Assembly (NCBI GenBank): GCA_021740045.1
Contig: JAIPAP010000026.1
Coordinates: 1-40,659, forward strand
DNA from: Bacteroidales bacterium
Lineage (GTDB): Bacteria; Bacteroidota; Bacteroidia; Bacteroidales; JAIPAP01
Reading direction: 5' to 3'
Length of the DNA stretch: 40,659 nt
The notes under the pieces were generated by a model that was given only the letters and a program-made list of their open reading frames with translations, ran no database searches and was not told the DNA's origin. Of this stretch, positions 33,077 through 40,659 are shown in pieces. The position numbers were made by a program, and so were the translations under genes. Each line of letters begins with the position of its first letter. Position 1 is the first letter of the stretch.

Positions 33077-35182
33077 ATGAAAAAATTCCGAATAATTCCC
33101 GCTATGGCTGTTTTGCTTGCAACAGCTTTTGTGTTAAGTACACAGTCATGTAAAAAAGATGATGATACACAAGTGCCCGATAATATTGTGGCAGAATCAA
33201 CCAAAGTAATCGAAAAGGATAATTGGCAGAATAAGTTGGAAGAGGTAGATACTAAAGATTATACTTTTCGATTTAGCGATAATCCGGGTTTACGTGAAGG
33301 TGATATTTTAGTAACGGAAGCTGATGGTGGGTATCTGAGAAAAGTTACTAATATTACTGTAAAAGATGGAAAAACGGTTATTGAAACTGAGTTTGCTTCT
33401 ATTAGTGAGGCAGTTGAAAGAGCGCATGGAAAAGCTGAGAATTTTCAATTGATACCCGAATTTGAAAATGATAGTCTTTGGCTTGGCGAGGGTGTTAACT
33501 TTGCTAACAACAAAAACAATGAGTTAATTTCAACAGAACTGGAGATTGATTTGGTGTTGTATGATAAAGATGGAAATTATCAAACAACTAATGATCAAGT
33601 TAAATTGGCAGGTGGCTTTGAATTGCAATCAGATTTTAGCGTTGAAATAGATATTAAATGGTTTGAATTACAATACCTATATGTGGGCTATGATTTCATT
33701 GAATCCACCAATTTATCTTCCAGCATTGGTGAAGGGATTAATTATACCACTCAAAACAAAATAGCTGTAATTCCCTGTGGAACAATTATAATTTACGCAG
33801 GTATTCCTATCGTAATCGAGCCTTATATCGATTTTTATGCGGGCTGTCAGGTTGGAACATCCGTAGAATTAGAAGCGAGTGTAGAACAATTGTATGAATA
33901 TACAGCATCATTAACCTATGATGAAGGTAATTGGAACAGCGAAAAGGATATTAATAAGCAAATTGATGCTCAAGAACCAGACCTTGAAGGTGAAGTTGAA
34001 GCCAAGGTTTACATTAAGCCCCAACTAAGATTTAAGGTTTACCAATTCGTTTCCCCGTATGCTAATGGGGAAATTTTTGCGAAAGCAGAGACTGAAATGA
34101 TGCCCGATATAATCCAATGGGATATTGCTGCTGGTATAGGAGCTCATGCAGGTGTAAAAATGCAAATCTTTGAAAAGACATTGGTTGATTTTGAAGCTAC
34201 TCTTTTTGAGCTAGAATGGGTGATTTTGAGCGGAGAGACCGGTGGAAGTAATACACCTCCAACTGCCTCATTTACTATTAGTCCAGGTTCGGGTAATACA
34301 TCAACAATGTTTAATCTCGATGCTTCGGCATGTAGTGATAACCAGGATATGACAAGTCAGATGGAAGTACGATGGGATTTTGATGGAGATGGCACCTGGG
34401 ACACCGAATTTACCACTGATAAAACAGAAGATTATCAGTATTCAACAGAAGGGACCTATACCGTTAGACTAGAAGTAAAAGATACGGGAGGACTGACTGA
34501 TATAGCAACACAAAATATAACTGTTAGTGATGGTGGTGGAGGTAATGGCTGCGATGGTATCACCCAAGTGGATTATGGAGGCCAAGTATATAACACTGTT
34601 GAAATAGGTGACCAATGTTGGTTAAAAGAAAATTTGAACATAGGAACCATGATCTCCGGCGATAAAGAAATGAAGTATAATGGAACCATTGAAAAATACT
34701 GCTATGATAATGATCCAGAAAAATGTAACGAATACGGGGGTCTTTATCAGTGGGATGAAATGATGCAATATACCACTCAACCTGGCGTGCAAGGAATTTG
34801 TCCGAATGGGTGGCACATTCCTACGGACAATGAGGGGATGTTACTAGAAGGTACTGTGGATAGTGAATATGGTTATCCTGACCCCGAATGGGAAAAACAA
34901 GGATGGCGAGGTTCTGATGCTGGTTACAATTTAAAAAGCACAACTGGTTGGTATGACGATGGCAATGGATCAGATGCATTTGGCTTTAAAGCCTTGCCAG
35001 GTGGTTATAGATTGAATGATGGATATTTCTATTATATAGAGGAATATACACGGTTTTGGATGTCAACTGAGAAGGATAACAATCAAGGGTGGAGACGTAC
35101 AATTAGGTCTGATTTTGAAGGAGTAACTCGCTTATATAACGAAAAAACCAATGGATTTGCTATTCGCTGCCTTAAGGATTGA
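33077..35182 (+). CDS. FISUMP-domain lipoprotein with PKD domain
   Basis: The start at 33077 (MKKFRIIP) gives a lipoprotein signal ending LSTQSC, followed by an acidic KKDDD stretch that is common in surface lipoproteins. The 701-residue product then has about 350 residues of unrecognised, beta-rich sequence (LREGDILVTEADGGYLRKVT, EPYIDFYAGCQVGTSVELEA), a PKD domain at about residues 395-485 (VRWDFDGDGTWDTEF, GTYTVRLEVKD) and a C-terminal FISUMP domain from about 495 (GDQCWLKENLNIG, YGGLYQWDEMMQY, GFAIRCLKD). That domain closely resembles the one at 26011-27246. The gene is transcribed away from that paralog. Confidence 0.85.
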   Translation: MKKFRIIPAMAVLLATAFVLSTQSCKKDDDTQVPDNIVAESTKVIEKDNWQNKLEEVDTKDYTFRFSDNPGLREGDILVTEADGGYLRKVTNITVKDGKTVIETEFASISEAVERAHGKAENFQLIPEFENDSLWLGEGVNFANNKNNELISTELEIDLVLYDKDGNYQTTNDQVKLAGGFELQSDFSVEIDIKWFELQYLYVGYDFIESTNLSSSIGEGINYTTQNKIAVIPCGTIIIYAGIPIVIEPYIDFYAGCQVGTSVELEASVEQLYEYTASLTYDEGNWNSEKDINKQIDAQEPDLEGEVEAKVYIKPQLRFKVYQFVSPYANGEIFAKAETEMMPDIIQWDIAAGIGAHAGVKMQIFEKTLVDFEATLFELEWVILSGETGGSNTPPTASFTISPGSGNTSTMFNLDASACSDNQDMTSQMEVRWDFDGDGTWDTEFTTDKTEDYQYSTEGTYTVRLEVKDTGGLTDIATQNITVSDGGGGNGCDGITQVDYGGQVYNTVEIGDQCWLKENLNIGTMISGDKEMKYNGTIEKYCYDNDPEKCNEYGGLYQWDEMMQYTTQPGVQGICPNGWHIPTDNEGMLLEGTVDSEYGYPDPEWEKQGWRGSDAGYNLKSTTGWYDDGNGSDAFGFKALPGGYRLNDGYFYYIEEYTRFWMSTEKDNNQGWRRTIRSDFEGVTRLYNEKTNGFAIRCLKD

Positions 35183-35273
35183 TGGTTTGCAACAAGCAGA
35201 TAAATATTTTTTAGTGTAGAATATTAGGGTTTGGAGTTAAATACAAACTTATTTGCATAAATACCAAAATCCA

Positions 35274-35692
35274 ATGAATGAAATAATAAACACTACACAA
35301 GTTGAATGCGATAAGAGTACTTTTCTTGTAGACCTGGTAAAGCATGAAAGCGGCAGGTTATACATCGAGATCATGCAAATAATTGATATGGATAAGGGTG
35401 ACAAGCAAATTATTAAGATCAATCCGACTATTCTGAATGACATAATTCGTACACTTAAAGAATATAAGGAAAGGATAGATAAAGCTAAAAAAGGTTCAAC
35501 TACTGAGCTCGCAGATGAAGAACTGCAAAAAATCCAAACTTGGTATTTAAAGGGAGTTTCAATTAAGGACATAGCGGCATATTATGAAAACCAGACATGT
35601 TGTTTGAAAGGATTTTGAGAAATAAAGGAATTCAAATCGTCCCATTTGAAGTGCCTTTTCAGAAAAAGAAAAGAAGGTGGAAAAGGAAATAG
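35274..35692 (+). pseudogene. PC4-like protein gene with a one-base frameshift
   Basis: From the ATG at 35274 (MNEIINTTQVECDKSTFLVD) the frame runs to a stop at 35618. The segment KHESGRLYIEIMQ...IIKINPTILNDIIRTLKEY recalls PC4/YdbC-type single-strand nucleic acid binding domains, and WYLKGVSIKDIAAYYE looks like a small helix-turn-helix start. After TATGAAAACC the sense changes: one more A in the A run would continue as YYEKPDMLFERILRNKG and end KKKRRWKRK at 35692, a sensible basic tail. So the gene is either damaged or carries a sequencing error in a homopolymer. The family assignment is tentative. Confidence 0.55.
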
Positions 35693-36050
35693 AATTAGGT
35701 TGAAATTGCCACCTTAATTGGCCTTTGGAAAATTTGCTATTATAAAAGCTCATTACCAGGGGGGACTTGATGTGGTTGGTCGCATTACTGTAATTGCAGT
35801 CTTTTATTAGTATCCCTCCGGCCATGATCATCTTACAAGCCTGAAAAGCGAACAGGATTTTTACGGTCAAAATGCATGATGAACCGGAAAAAAATCCGCA
35901 ACCAATAGATGGTCCTGGTGGAGCAGTGGCAGCAAAGTGGATTGACCCGGCGGGAATTTGCCCAATATAAAAAGCTGTAGTATCATATTCTATGGGCAAA
36001 TATAAATTTTGGGCATATGCATCAGCACGACAAATCTGCGATGACATCAA
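35693..36050. other. Intergenic stretch without recognisable gene
   Basis: Only short frames occur on the plus strand. A minus-strand frame across 35559-36104 gives an unlikely, Ser/Phe-rich product and is antisense to the PC4-like gene; it is not accepted. Confidence 0.5.
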
Positions 36051-36082
36051 TTGAAAAATTCGAAATAAAAAGAGTAACTTTG
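36051..36082 (+). promoter_or_regulatory. Promoter of the PIN-gene pair, implying a leaderless mRNA
   Basis: TTG (36051-36053) and TAACTTTG (36075-36082) are separated by 21 nt and fit the Bacteroidota -33/-7 pattern. The ATG begins only 4 nt after the -7 box, so transcription would start at or just beside the start codon. Confidence 0.55.
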
Positions 36083-36086
36083 TTGT

Positions 36087-36866
36087 ATGGACAAATTTGG
36101 ACACATAGAAGTTAGAGTCCTTGGGAGCAAAGGAAATTTGAAGCTTTCACAAGACAGTTATGACGTGAAAGAGATAATTTCTATGCTTCAAAACATTGAA
36201 GATTTATTATATCCAACCAATAAAAAGGACAGGCCATTAATTACTTATGATTTGAAAGAAGGCTCCGTTAAACATATTTTTAAAACAAGTATTCAAGCAA
36301 TAATAGGTTTTAGTGCTATTCTGGCCCAAATCCAAAAATCGAATTCAATTGATTTCTTGGAATTAAGGACAGCCCAAGCGATCGAGAATATTCAACATTT
36401 CTCGTATCAGAAGAACTACGATTTTGAGATTAAAACCTCAATTGACCCTGATACAGTTTTAATTATTAATCCGAGCTCCAGGTTTTTCCGAACCGAAAAT
36501 ATTTGGGTTGAAGCCGAATTGTATTTTTATGGCACCTTGACAAATGCTGGAGGGAAAAGCAATATCAATATACATTTAGACACAGCCGAATTTGGGTCAC
36601 TAACAATTGATACCGACAAGGAATTTCTGAAAGAGCAAGAAGAAAACATGTTGTATAAAAAATTTGGTATCAGAGCCCTAGGCGAACAAAATATTGAGAC
36701 TGGAGAAATTGATAAAAAATCATTGAGACTTGTTGAGTTAATTGATTTTGCCCCAGAATATGATGATGCATACCTTAATTCATTAATTAGAAAGGCGAAA
36801 GGCAATTGGAAGGGCATTAATCCTGACGAATGGTTAAATGAAATTAGAGGGGATTATAATGCATAG
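36087..36866 (+). CDS. Unrecognised partner protein of a PIN nuclease
   Basis: I do not recognise this 259-residue protein. It has no signal peptide; it begins MDKFGHIEVRVLGSKGN, contains one moderately hydrophobic helix (TSIQAIIGFSAILAQIQ, about residues 72-88) and a beta-rich second half (ENIWVEAELYFYGTLTNAGG, INIHLDTAEFGSLTI). Its last codons overlap the start of the PIN-domain gene (ATGCATAG), so both are translated together. By analogy with VapBC-type units the upstream gene could be the antitoxin, but it is three times as long as VapB proteins and shows no DNA-binding motif, so it may be a targeting or sensing partner instead. Confidence 0.65.
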   Translation: MDKFGHIEVRVLGSKGNLKLSQDSYDVKEIISMLQNIEDLLYPTNKKDRPLITYDLKEGSVKHIFKTSIQAIIGFSAILAQIQKSNSIDFLELRTAQAIENIQHFSYQKNYDFEIKTSIDPDTVLIINPSSRFFRTENIWVEAELYFYGTLTNAGGKSNINIHLDTAEFGSLTIDTDKEFLKEQEENMLYKKFGIRALGEQNIETGEIDKKSLRLVELIDFAPEYDDAYLNSLIRKAKGNWKGINPDEWLNEIRGDYNA

Positions 36867-37341
36867 TGTTTTGTTAGATACTAGCTTTTTCATTAGGCTT
36901 TTAAATGACGAGGATAATTTGCATCAAAATGCCCGAGGGTATTTTAAGTTTTTTCTGGATCAAGAAACAATCATGAAGGTTTCGACCATTTCAATAGCTG
37001 AGTATTGTGTAAAAGGTTCAATCGAAGACCTACCATTAATGAATGTTCAAATAGTTCCTTTTAATCTTGATCATGCGAAGAAAGCTGGAGAGTTTGCAAA
37101 TATAATCTTTGAAGAAAAGCAATTATCGGCAGAAGACCTGAAACCGCGAGCTATTATACCTAATGACTCTAAATTATTTGCCCAAGCAGATACTGATAGG
37201 TCAATCACCCATTTTGTAACTTCTGATAGCAGATCAGAAGGAACTTTGAAACTTCTGAAAAAGAAAATAAAACCAAGATTTGAAATTATAGATATAAATA
37301 ATCCCTATAATCAAGTTTTCGGTGTACTTGATATTAAATAG
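36859..37341 (+). CDS. PIN-domain nuclease (VapC-like)
   Basis: The start at 36859 (MHSVLLDTSFFIRLL) was chosen because AGAGGGG lies just upstream and the PIN fold begins here; an ATG seven codons earlier is possible. The 160-residue product has the PIN acidic residues in order: Asp in LLDTSFF, Glu in ISIAEYCVKG, Asp in DSKLFAQADTD and Asp in FVTSDSRSEG. PIN toxins cut tRNA or rRNA. The family tail after about residue 130 (IKPRFEIIDINNPYNQVFGV) is typical of stand-alone PIN proteins. It ends 19 nt before the third repeat copy (R3). Confidence 0.8.
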   Translation: MHSVLLDTSFFIRLLNDEDNLHQNARGYFKFFLDQETIMKVSTISIAEYCVKGSIEDLPLMNVQIVPFNLDHAKKAGEFANIIFEEKQLSAEDLKPRAIIPNDSKLFAQADTDRSITHFVTSDSRSEGTLKLLKKKIKPRFEIIDINNPYNQVFGVLDIK

Positions 37342-37359
37342 CTCCACTCCTCAATCTAT

Positions 37360-37429
37360 CAATCGACCAGAAATCCCGGTAGCCATCATAAGAAAAATTC
37401 ATCCGAATAAATCCCAAAACATCCCGCCC
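37360..37429 (+). repeat. Accessory-block repeat, short copy R3
   Basis: It begins with CAATCGA like R1 and R2. Its last 39 bases (AAAAATTCATCC to CATCCCGCC) match the end of R2 at about 29 of 39 positions by eye. The middle, hairpin-bearing part is shortened. Orientation is the same, again just behind a stop codon. Confidence 0.5.
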
Positions 37430-37515
37430 AAATCCGGATCAAAGGGTCAATATAATAGATAAAAGCAGCTTCTTAAAGACTGAGTTCCACAATTGATTCT
37501 TATGATTCCTACCCT

Positions 37516-40509
37516 CTATTCCACCACCAGCTTCTTCTCCAGGCTTCGGCTTTCGCTTTCAATCCGCAGCAAATAATGCCCGGCTTCCAAATCCTGAATA
37601 TTGACGGTGGAATTGGGTGAAGTGATGGTTTGTTGGAGCACCTGCCGGCCTTGTTGGTCGAAGATGCGGAGTTGCACGTCTCCTTCCAATTGGTTTAGAT
37701 CAATGCTTACCTGATCCTTCGCCGGATTGGGATAAACGTTGAAGCGCTGCTCACCGGCTTCCGTTAGGCCTACGTCTTCATCCACGAAAATATAATCAGT
37801 ACGGGTGATCTTGCTGTATTGATTGCCATCATATACTTCCAGGGTAACATCGTATTCGCCCTGCTCAGGATAGCTTACCACGGGGTTTTGTTCGGCGGAG
37901 GTTTCCGGCTCGCCACCTTCAAAGGTCCAGTTCCAGGAAACAATATCACCGGTGGAGTTATCGGTAAACTGTATGCTTTCTCCTTCGACAATTTCCGTGC
38001 TACCGGCTTCGAAACCGGCATTCAGGGTATAGGTGGGTGACCAGGGGGCCGTAAAAAAGCCGCGCCCGTGGGTAGCTGCCATTACCGTATTGTCGGCATA
38101 GCGCATTTGAATCATATCAACACGCACATTGGCCAGTCCTTCAACAGCAGGGGTCCATTCCACGGTTTCGGCGGCAAGGCCGGTGGATTTCCATACCCCG
38201 ATTTCCGTTGCCAGCAGGGCTTCATAGGAATTTTCGGGGTGGTACAACGCCCACCGTATGGGCATATCGGGCAGGTTGCCATCGATATTGGTCCAGTTTT
38301 CACCGCCGTCATAGGTTTGCCATACCGAAGCGATGCCGTAGTTGGAATAGGTCACCAGCAAGGTGTCGTTGGAACCGCCAACGGCAATGCAGGAAACATT
38401 GGCGGTGGGCAGTTGGTCATTGCCTATCTCTATAGCTTCGGGAGTGCTTTCTGCATTAGTTACCTTAAAAATACGCCCTGATTGTGTTCCCAGGAATAGG
38501 ATAACACCATCTCCGTAATGCGGTGACGCCTTTACATGCGTAAAGGGTACACCGCCTGTGCCGGTGTTCAGATCGATAAAATCAGCATCTTGGTTATAGG
38601 GCAATCCCGATATCCGCAGGATTTGCTCAGGCCGGTTGCCAAAAAAGCTAACAGCATTGGCATATAATGTGTTTAGCGGGCTATGCAGGTCGGCGGGATT
38701 GATAAACAGGCCGCTGTAATAATCGAGGTAATCGGCATAGCTTCCGTTATTGAAAACCGTATAACGGTTGTAATAGGTTGAAGTGATCATCATGGGATCA
38801 TCCAGATCGAAGAAGCAATAAGCGCCATCGCCGCCGCTCACCATGTCGTTTATATCCAGGGGGTTTCCGGAATAGTAAAGGGAGCCGTTGTCTTGCAGGC
38901 CGCCTACCATGACCGTTTCATCGGTTTCGGGACTGATATCACCGGTGTAGAACTGCAGGGTGTTATATCCGTTGTTTTTCTCCTCAAAGGTGGGATCGGC
39001 CATATCGCCTTCGGAGGTATAAAACACGCCACCATCGCATGTAAACAGCATTTCTTCGGATGAACCGGGCTTATAGACGATCTCATGCTGATCGGCATGC
39101 ACGTAATCGGGCCCGCCGCCATAATACATCAACGACCAGTCGGAAAGATGCGACCAACCGTTTCCGGAATTATTGGTCATCCACACATCAAGCCCGCCCA
39201 CATACAGGCGATCGGGATTATTTGGGTCGACGGCAGCTGCCAGGGCATGCCAGGCTAAATTAGCCCAGTCACCGGCATCGGGTTTGTTGATCTCAGCCCA
39301 GTTTTCCCCGCCATCTTCACTTTTCAAAATATATCTTCCCTTGTAATAAGGATGACCACTATAGTAGCCGGCAGCTATCGCAGCATATACAATATTTCCA
39401 TCCGAAGGAGCCGCTGCCATTTTCACCCTTCCGGGAAGATAATAATTGGTATTTCCTTCTATAATGATGCGGTAATCCTCAAACACATTCCAGGTATTGC
39501 TTGTGCCTTCATCGGAGTAGAGGATGGTAGCCCCGCCTTCGCCGTCGATATTGGGCCGGGAGCCCACGAAGATACGGCCATTTGGAGTGGTATCCAGATC
39601 GGAAACGGCATAGGGAACATCCAGGTCGGTGATATCGGGTAATACCTGCTCCCAGCTTTGCCCGCCATCGGTTGAGCGGTAAAGGCCGTCGCTTGGCTCA
39701 CTCTGATGATTGGCGCCCTTGTATTCGCCCGAGGCTACTCCGGCATAGATCACACTGCTGCCGTTTTCATCTCTTACAATAATGTCAGTTACATAAGCAA
39801 AATCTTCTGTTGATCCGAGCAGTTCCCAGCTTTCACCCTGATCGGTGGATTTCCAGATGCCAACACCCCTTCCTGAAGACTCACGATAGGTGATCAGCGC
39901 AGTTTCGACCTCACCGGTTCCGACAAAATACGTTGAGTTATTGTTGGGATCATAAGCAATGGAGCTGATGGAGAGGTTATCCCAGAAATCGTTCACCGGC
40001 ATCCATTCGGAGTTGTCGTCGGTGATATCATTGTTGTACCACAGTCCACCGGTCACACCGCCGGCCCATACCTTGTTGCCCGCAGGATCATTGGGATCCC
40101 ACATGGCACAACGGGTACGGCCGCCCATTTCGGCACCGGTGCCTTCCCATTGTAAGGTCTGCTTATTACCCCTTTTAAGCTCCTTGTGACGAATAGCTTC
40201 AGTTTGCTGATAAGCTGACTTGAGTCTTTCGGCAGGAACACGGCCCAGTTCAGGGTCGAGGGTCATGAAGTATTCCTGCACGGCTGCACGGCCGGGCTGA
40301 TCGGGGGCAGGTTCAGCTTCCTCATCCTGTTTAAGCTTACCGGGAATTTTCTCGTATTCCTCTTCCAGGTAGTTTTCGTACTGTTCGCGTTCAGTTTGCG
40401 ATGGTTTGTCTAAAAAGGTTGAAATGATCAATCCGATCAAAAGGATAATAATGCCTACGGGAAGTATCACATGCAAGGATACACGCCGCTCAGACTCTGA
40501 TGAACTCAT
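37516..40509 (-). CDS. Exported beta-propeller (VPS10/BNR-like) protein with PKD domain and T9SS sorting domain
   Basis: The 997-residue product has an N-terminal hydrophobic signal or anchor (about residues 13-33), then a long propeller region with repeated BNR/sortilin-like motifs (GIWKSTDQGESW, GLYRSTDGGQSWEQV, ILKSEDGGENWAEI, VWQTYDGGENWTNI). A PKD domain follows from about residue 826 (SIQFTDNSTGDIVSWNWTFE), and a type IX sorting domain from about 922 (VYPNPAKDQVSID, LRIFDQQGRQV, GHYLLRIES, KKLVVE). It resembles glycosyl hydrolase- or sortilin-annotated T9SS proteins; whether it is an enzyme or a binding scaffold is open. It is convergent with the PIN gene. Confidence 0.86.
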   Translation of the reverse strand: MSSSESERRVSLHVILPVGIIILLIGLIISTFLDKPSQTEREQYENYLEEEYEKIPGKLKQDEEAEPAPDQPGRAAVQEYFMTLDPELGRVPAERLKSAYQQTEAIRHKELKRGNKQTLQWEGTGAEMGGRTRCAMWDPNDPAGNKVWAGGVTGGLWYNNDITDDNSEWMPVNDFWDNLSISSIAYDPNNNSTYFVGTGEVETALITYRESSGRGVGIWKSTDQGESWELLGSTEDFAYVTDIIVRDENGSSVIYAGVASGEYKGANHQSEPSDGLYRSTDGGQSWEQVLPDITDLDVPYAVSDLDTTPNGRIFVGSRPNIDGEGGATILYSDEGTSNTWNVFEDYRIIIEGNTNYYLPGRVKMAAAPSDGNIVYAAIAAGYYSGHPYYKGRYILKSEDGGENWAEINKPDAGDWANLAWHALAAAVDPNNPDRLYVGGLDVWMTNNSGNGWSHLSDWSLMYYGGGPDYVHADQHEIVYKPGSSEEMLFTCDGGVFYTSEGDMADPTFEEKNNGYNTLQFYTGDISPETDETVMVGGLQDNGSLYYSGNPLDINDMVSGGDGAYCFFDLDDPMMITSTYYNRYTVFNNGSYADYLDYYSGLFINPADLHSPLNTLYANAVSFFGNRPEQILRISGLPYNQDADFIDLNTGTGGVPFTHVKASPHYGDGVILFLGTQSGRIFKVTNAESTPEAIEIGNDQLPTANVSCIAVGGSNDTLLVTYSNYGIASVWQTYDGGENWTNIDGNLPDMPIRWALYHPENSYEALLATEIGVWKSTGLAAETVEWTPAVEGLANVRVDMIQMRYADNTVMAATHGRGFFTAPWSPTYTLNAGFEAGSTEIVEGESIQFTDNSTGDIVSWNWTFEGGEPETSAEQNPVVSYPEQGEYDVTLEVYDGNQYSKITRTDYIFVDEDVGLTEAGEQRFNVYPNPAKDQVSIDLNQLEGDVQLRIFDQQGRQVLQQTITSPNSTVNIQDLEAGHYLLRIESESRSLEKKLVVE

Positions 40510-40595
40510 GTTTTGTTTAAATTTTGGTTTAACACCTCAAAAGTAAAAAGAAAATGGAAAAATAGTAACACATGATTTTTATTGCTGTAAAAATA

Positions 40596-40653
40596 TCACT
40601 GGTGTCCGGAAAAAGCTGGAATAGTTCAACTCCTTGGGAGTTGCTTTTCCAGC
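40596..40653. repeat. IS-end-like motif followed by a nested hairpin
   Basis: TCACTGGTGTCCGG (40596-40609) repeats position 758 exactly. Directly after it GCTGGAA (40615-40621) pairs with TTCCAGC (40647-40653), and inside CAACTCC (40627-40633) pairs with GGAGTTG (40637-40643). The window ends six bases later, so what follows cannot be seen. Confidence 0.6.
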
Positions 40654-40659
40654 CACTTG

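Noticed and set aside
35559-36104. Minus-strand 181-residue frame
   Set aside because: Antisense to the PC4-like gene and the start of the PIN-pair gene; Ser/Phe-rich product without recognisable features.
29198-37429. Integron with attC sites (repeats after each module)
   Set aside because: R1-R3 lack the RYYYAAC/GTTRRRY core pairs and the integrase relic is far away and degraded; cassette-like behaviour remains only a hypothesis.

Overview
The window looks like a chromosomal segment of a Bacteroidota member, probably class Bacteroidia. Several large secreted proteins end in type IX secretion (T9SS) sorting domains, promoter-like boxes match the Bacteroidota -7 motif TAnnTTTG, and ribosome binding sites are weak. 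It also carries FISUMP-domain surface proteins, a MeaB GTPase, an S37-type peptidase and a RAYT with its REP repeats. No species can be named from the sequence alone.

Layout. 0-9.5 kb is conserved-looking chromosome: a truncated basic protein, a four-module secreted adhesin-like protein, glutamine synthetase, meaB, and a coupled EamA transporter/S37 peptidase pair. At 9.6-9.85 kb lie tRNA-Pro(CGG) and tRNA-Thr(CGT). Directly behind them, 9.9-11.9 kb is a graveyard: fragments of hsdR, hsdS, a Fic-like winged helix and a tyrosine recombinase. A RAYT whose own reading frame is filled with REP palindromes sits inside it. 12.2-24.7 kb is orderly again: RNase HI, an OmpR/PhoR-type two-component pair, a hemerythrin-domain protein with a LuxR-type regulator, an RND efflux operon (adaptor, pump, TolC) and an SLC12-like permease. 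24.7-26.0 kb holds no convincing gene, only simple and palindromic repeats.

26-37.5 kb is the accessory region. Two FISUMP proteins face away from each other around a visibly AT-rich block. The block holds a stand-alone PD-(D/E)XK protein and a tight three-gene operon, sce7726-like / sce7725-like / RES-domain (NAD+-degrading toxin fold), bracketed by 80-bp direct repeats (about 65 of 80 identical, counted by eye). Further right are a frameshifted PC4-like gene and a two-gene unit ending in a PIN-domain nuclease, followed by a third, shorter relative of the same repeat. The window closes with a large T9SS-exported beta-propeller/PKD protein and an IS-end-like motif.

Best candidate for an undescribed system: the sce7726-sce7725-RES operon with its flanking repeats (29.2-32.6 kb). 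It combines a nuclease-fold protein, a phage-beta-protein-like partner and a likely NAD+-consuming toxin, which would fit an abortive-infection or toxin-antitoxin type defence module. That function is inference; the repeats and gene order are seen directly. Second best is the RAYT carrying a BIME-like REP array in frame.
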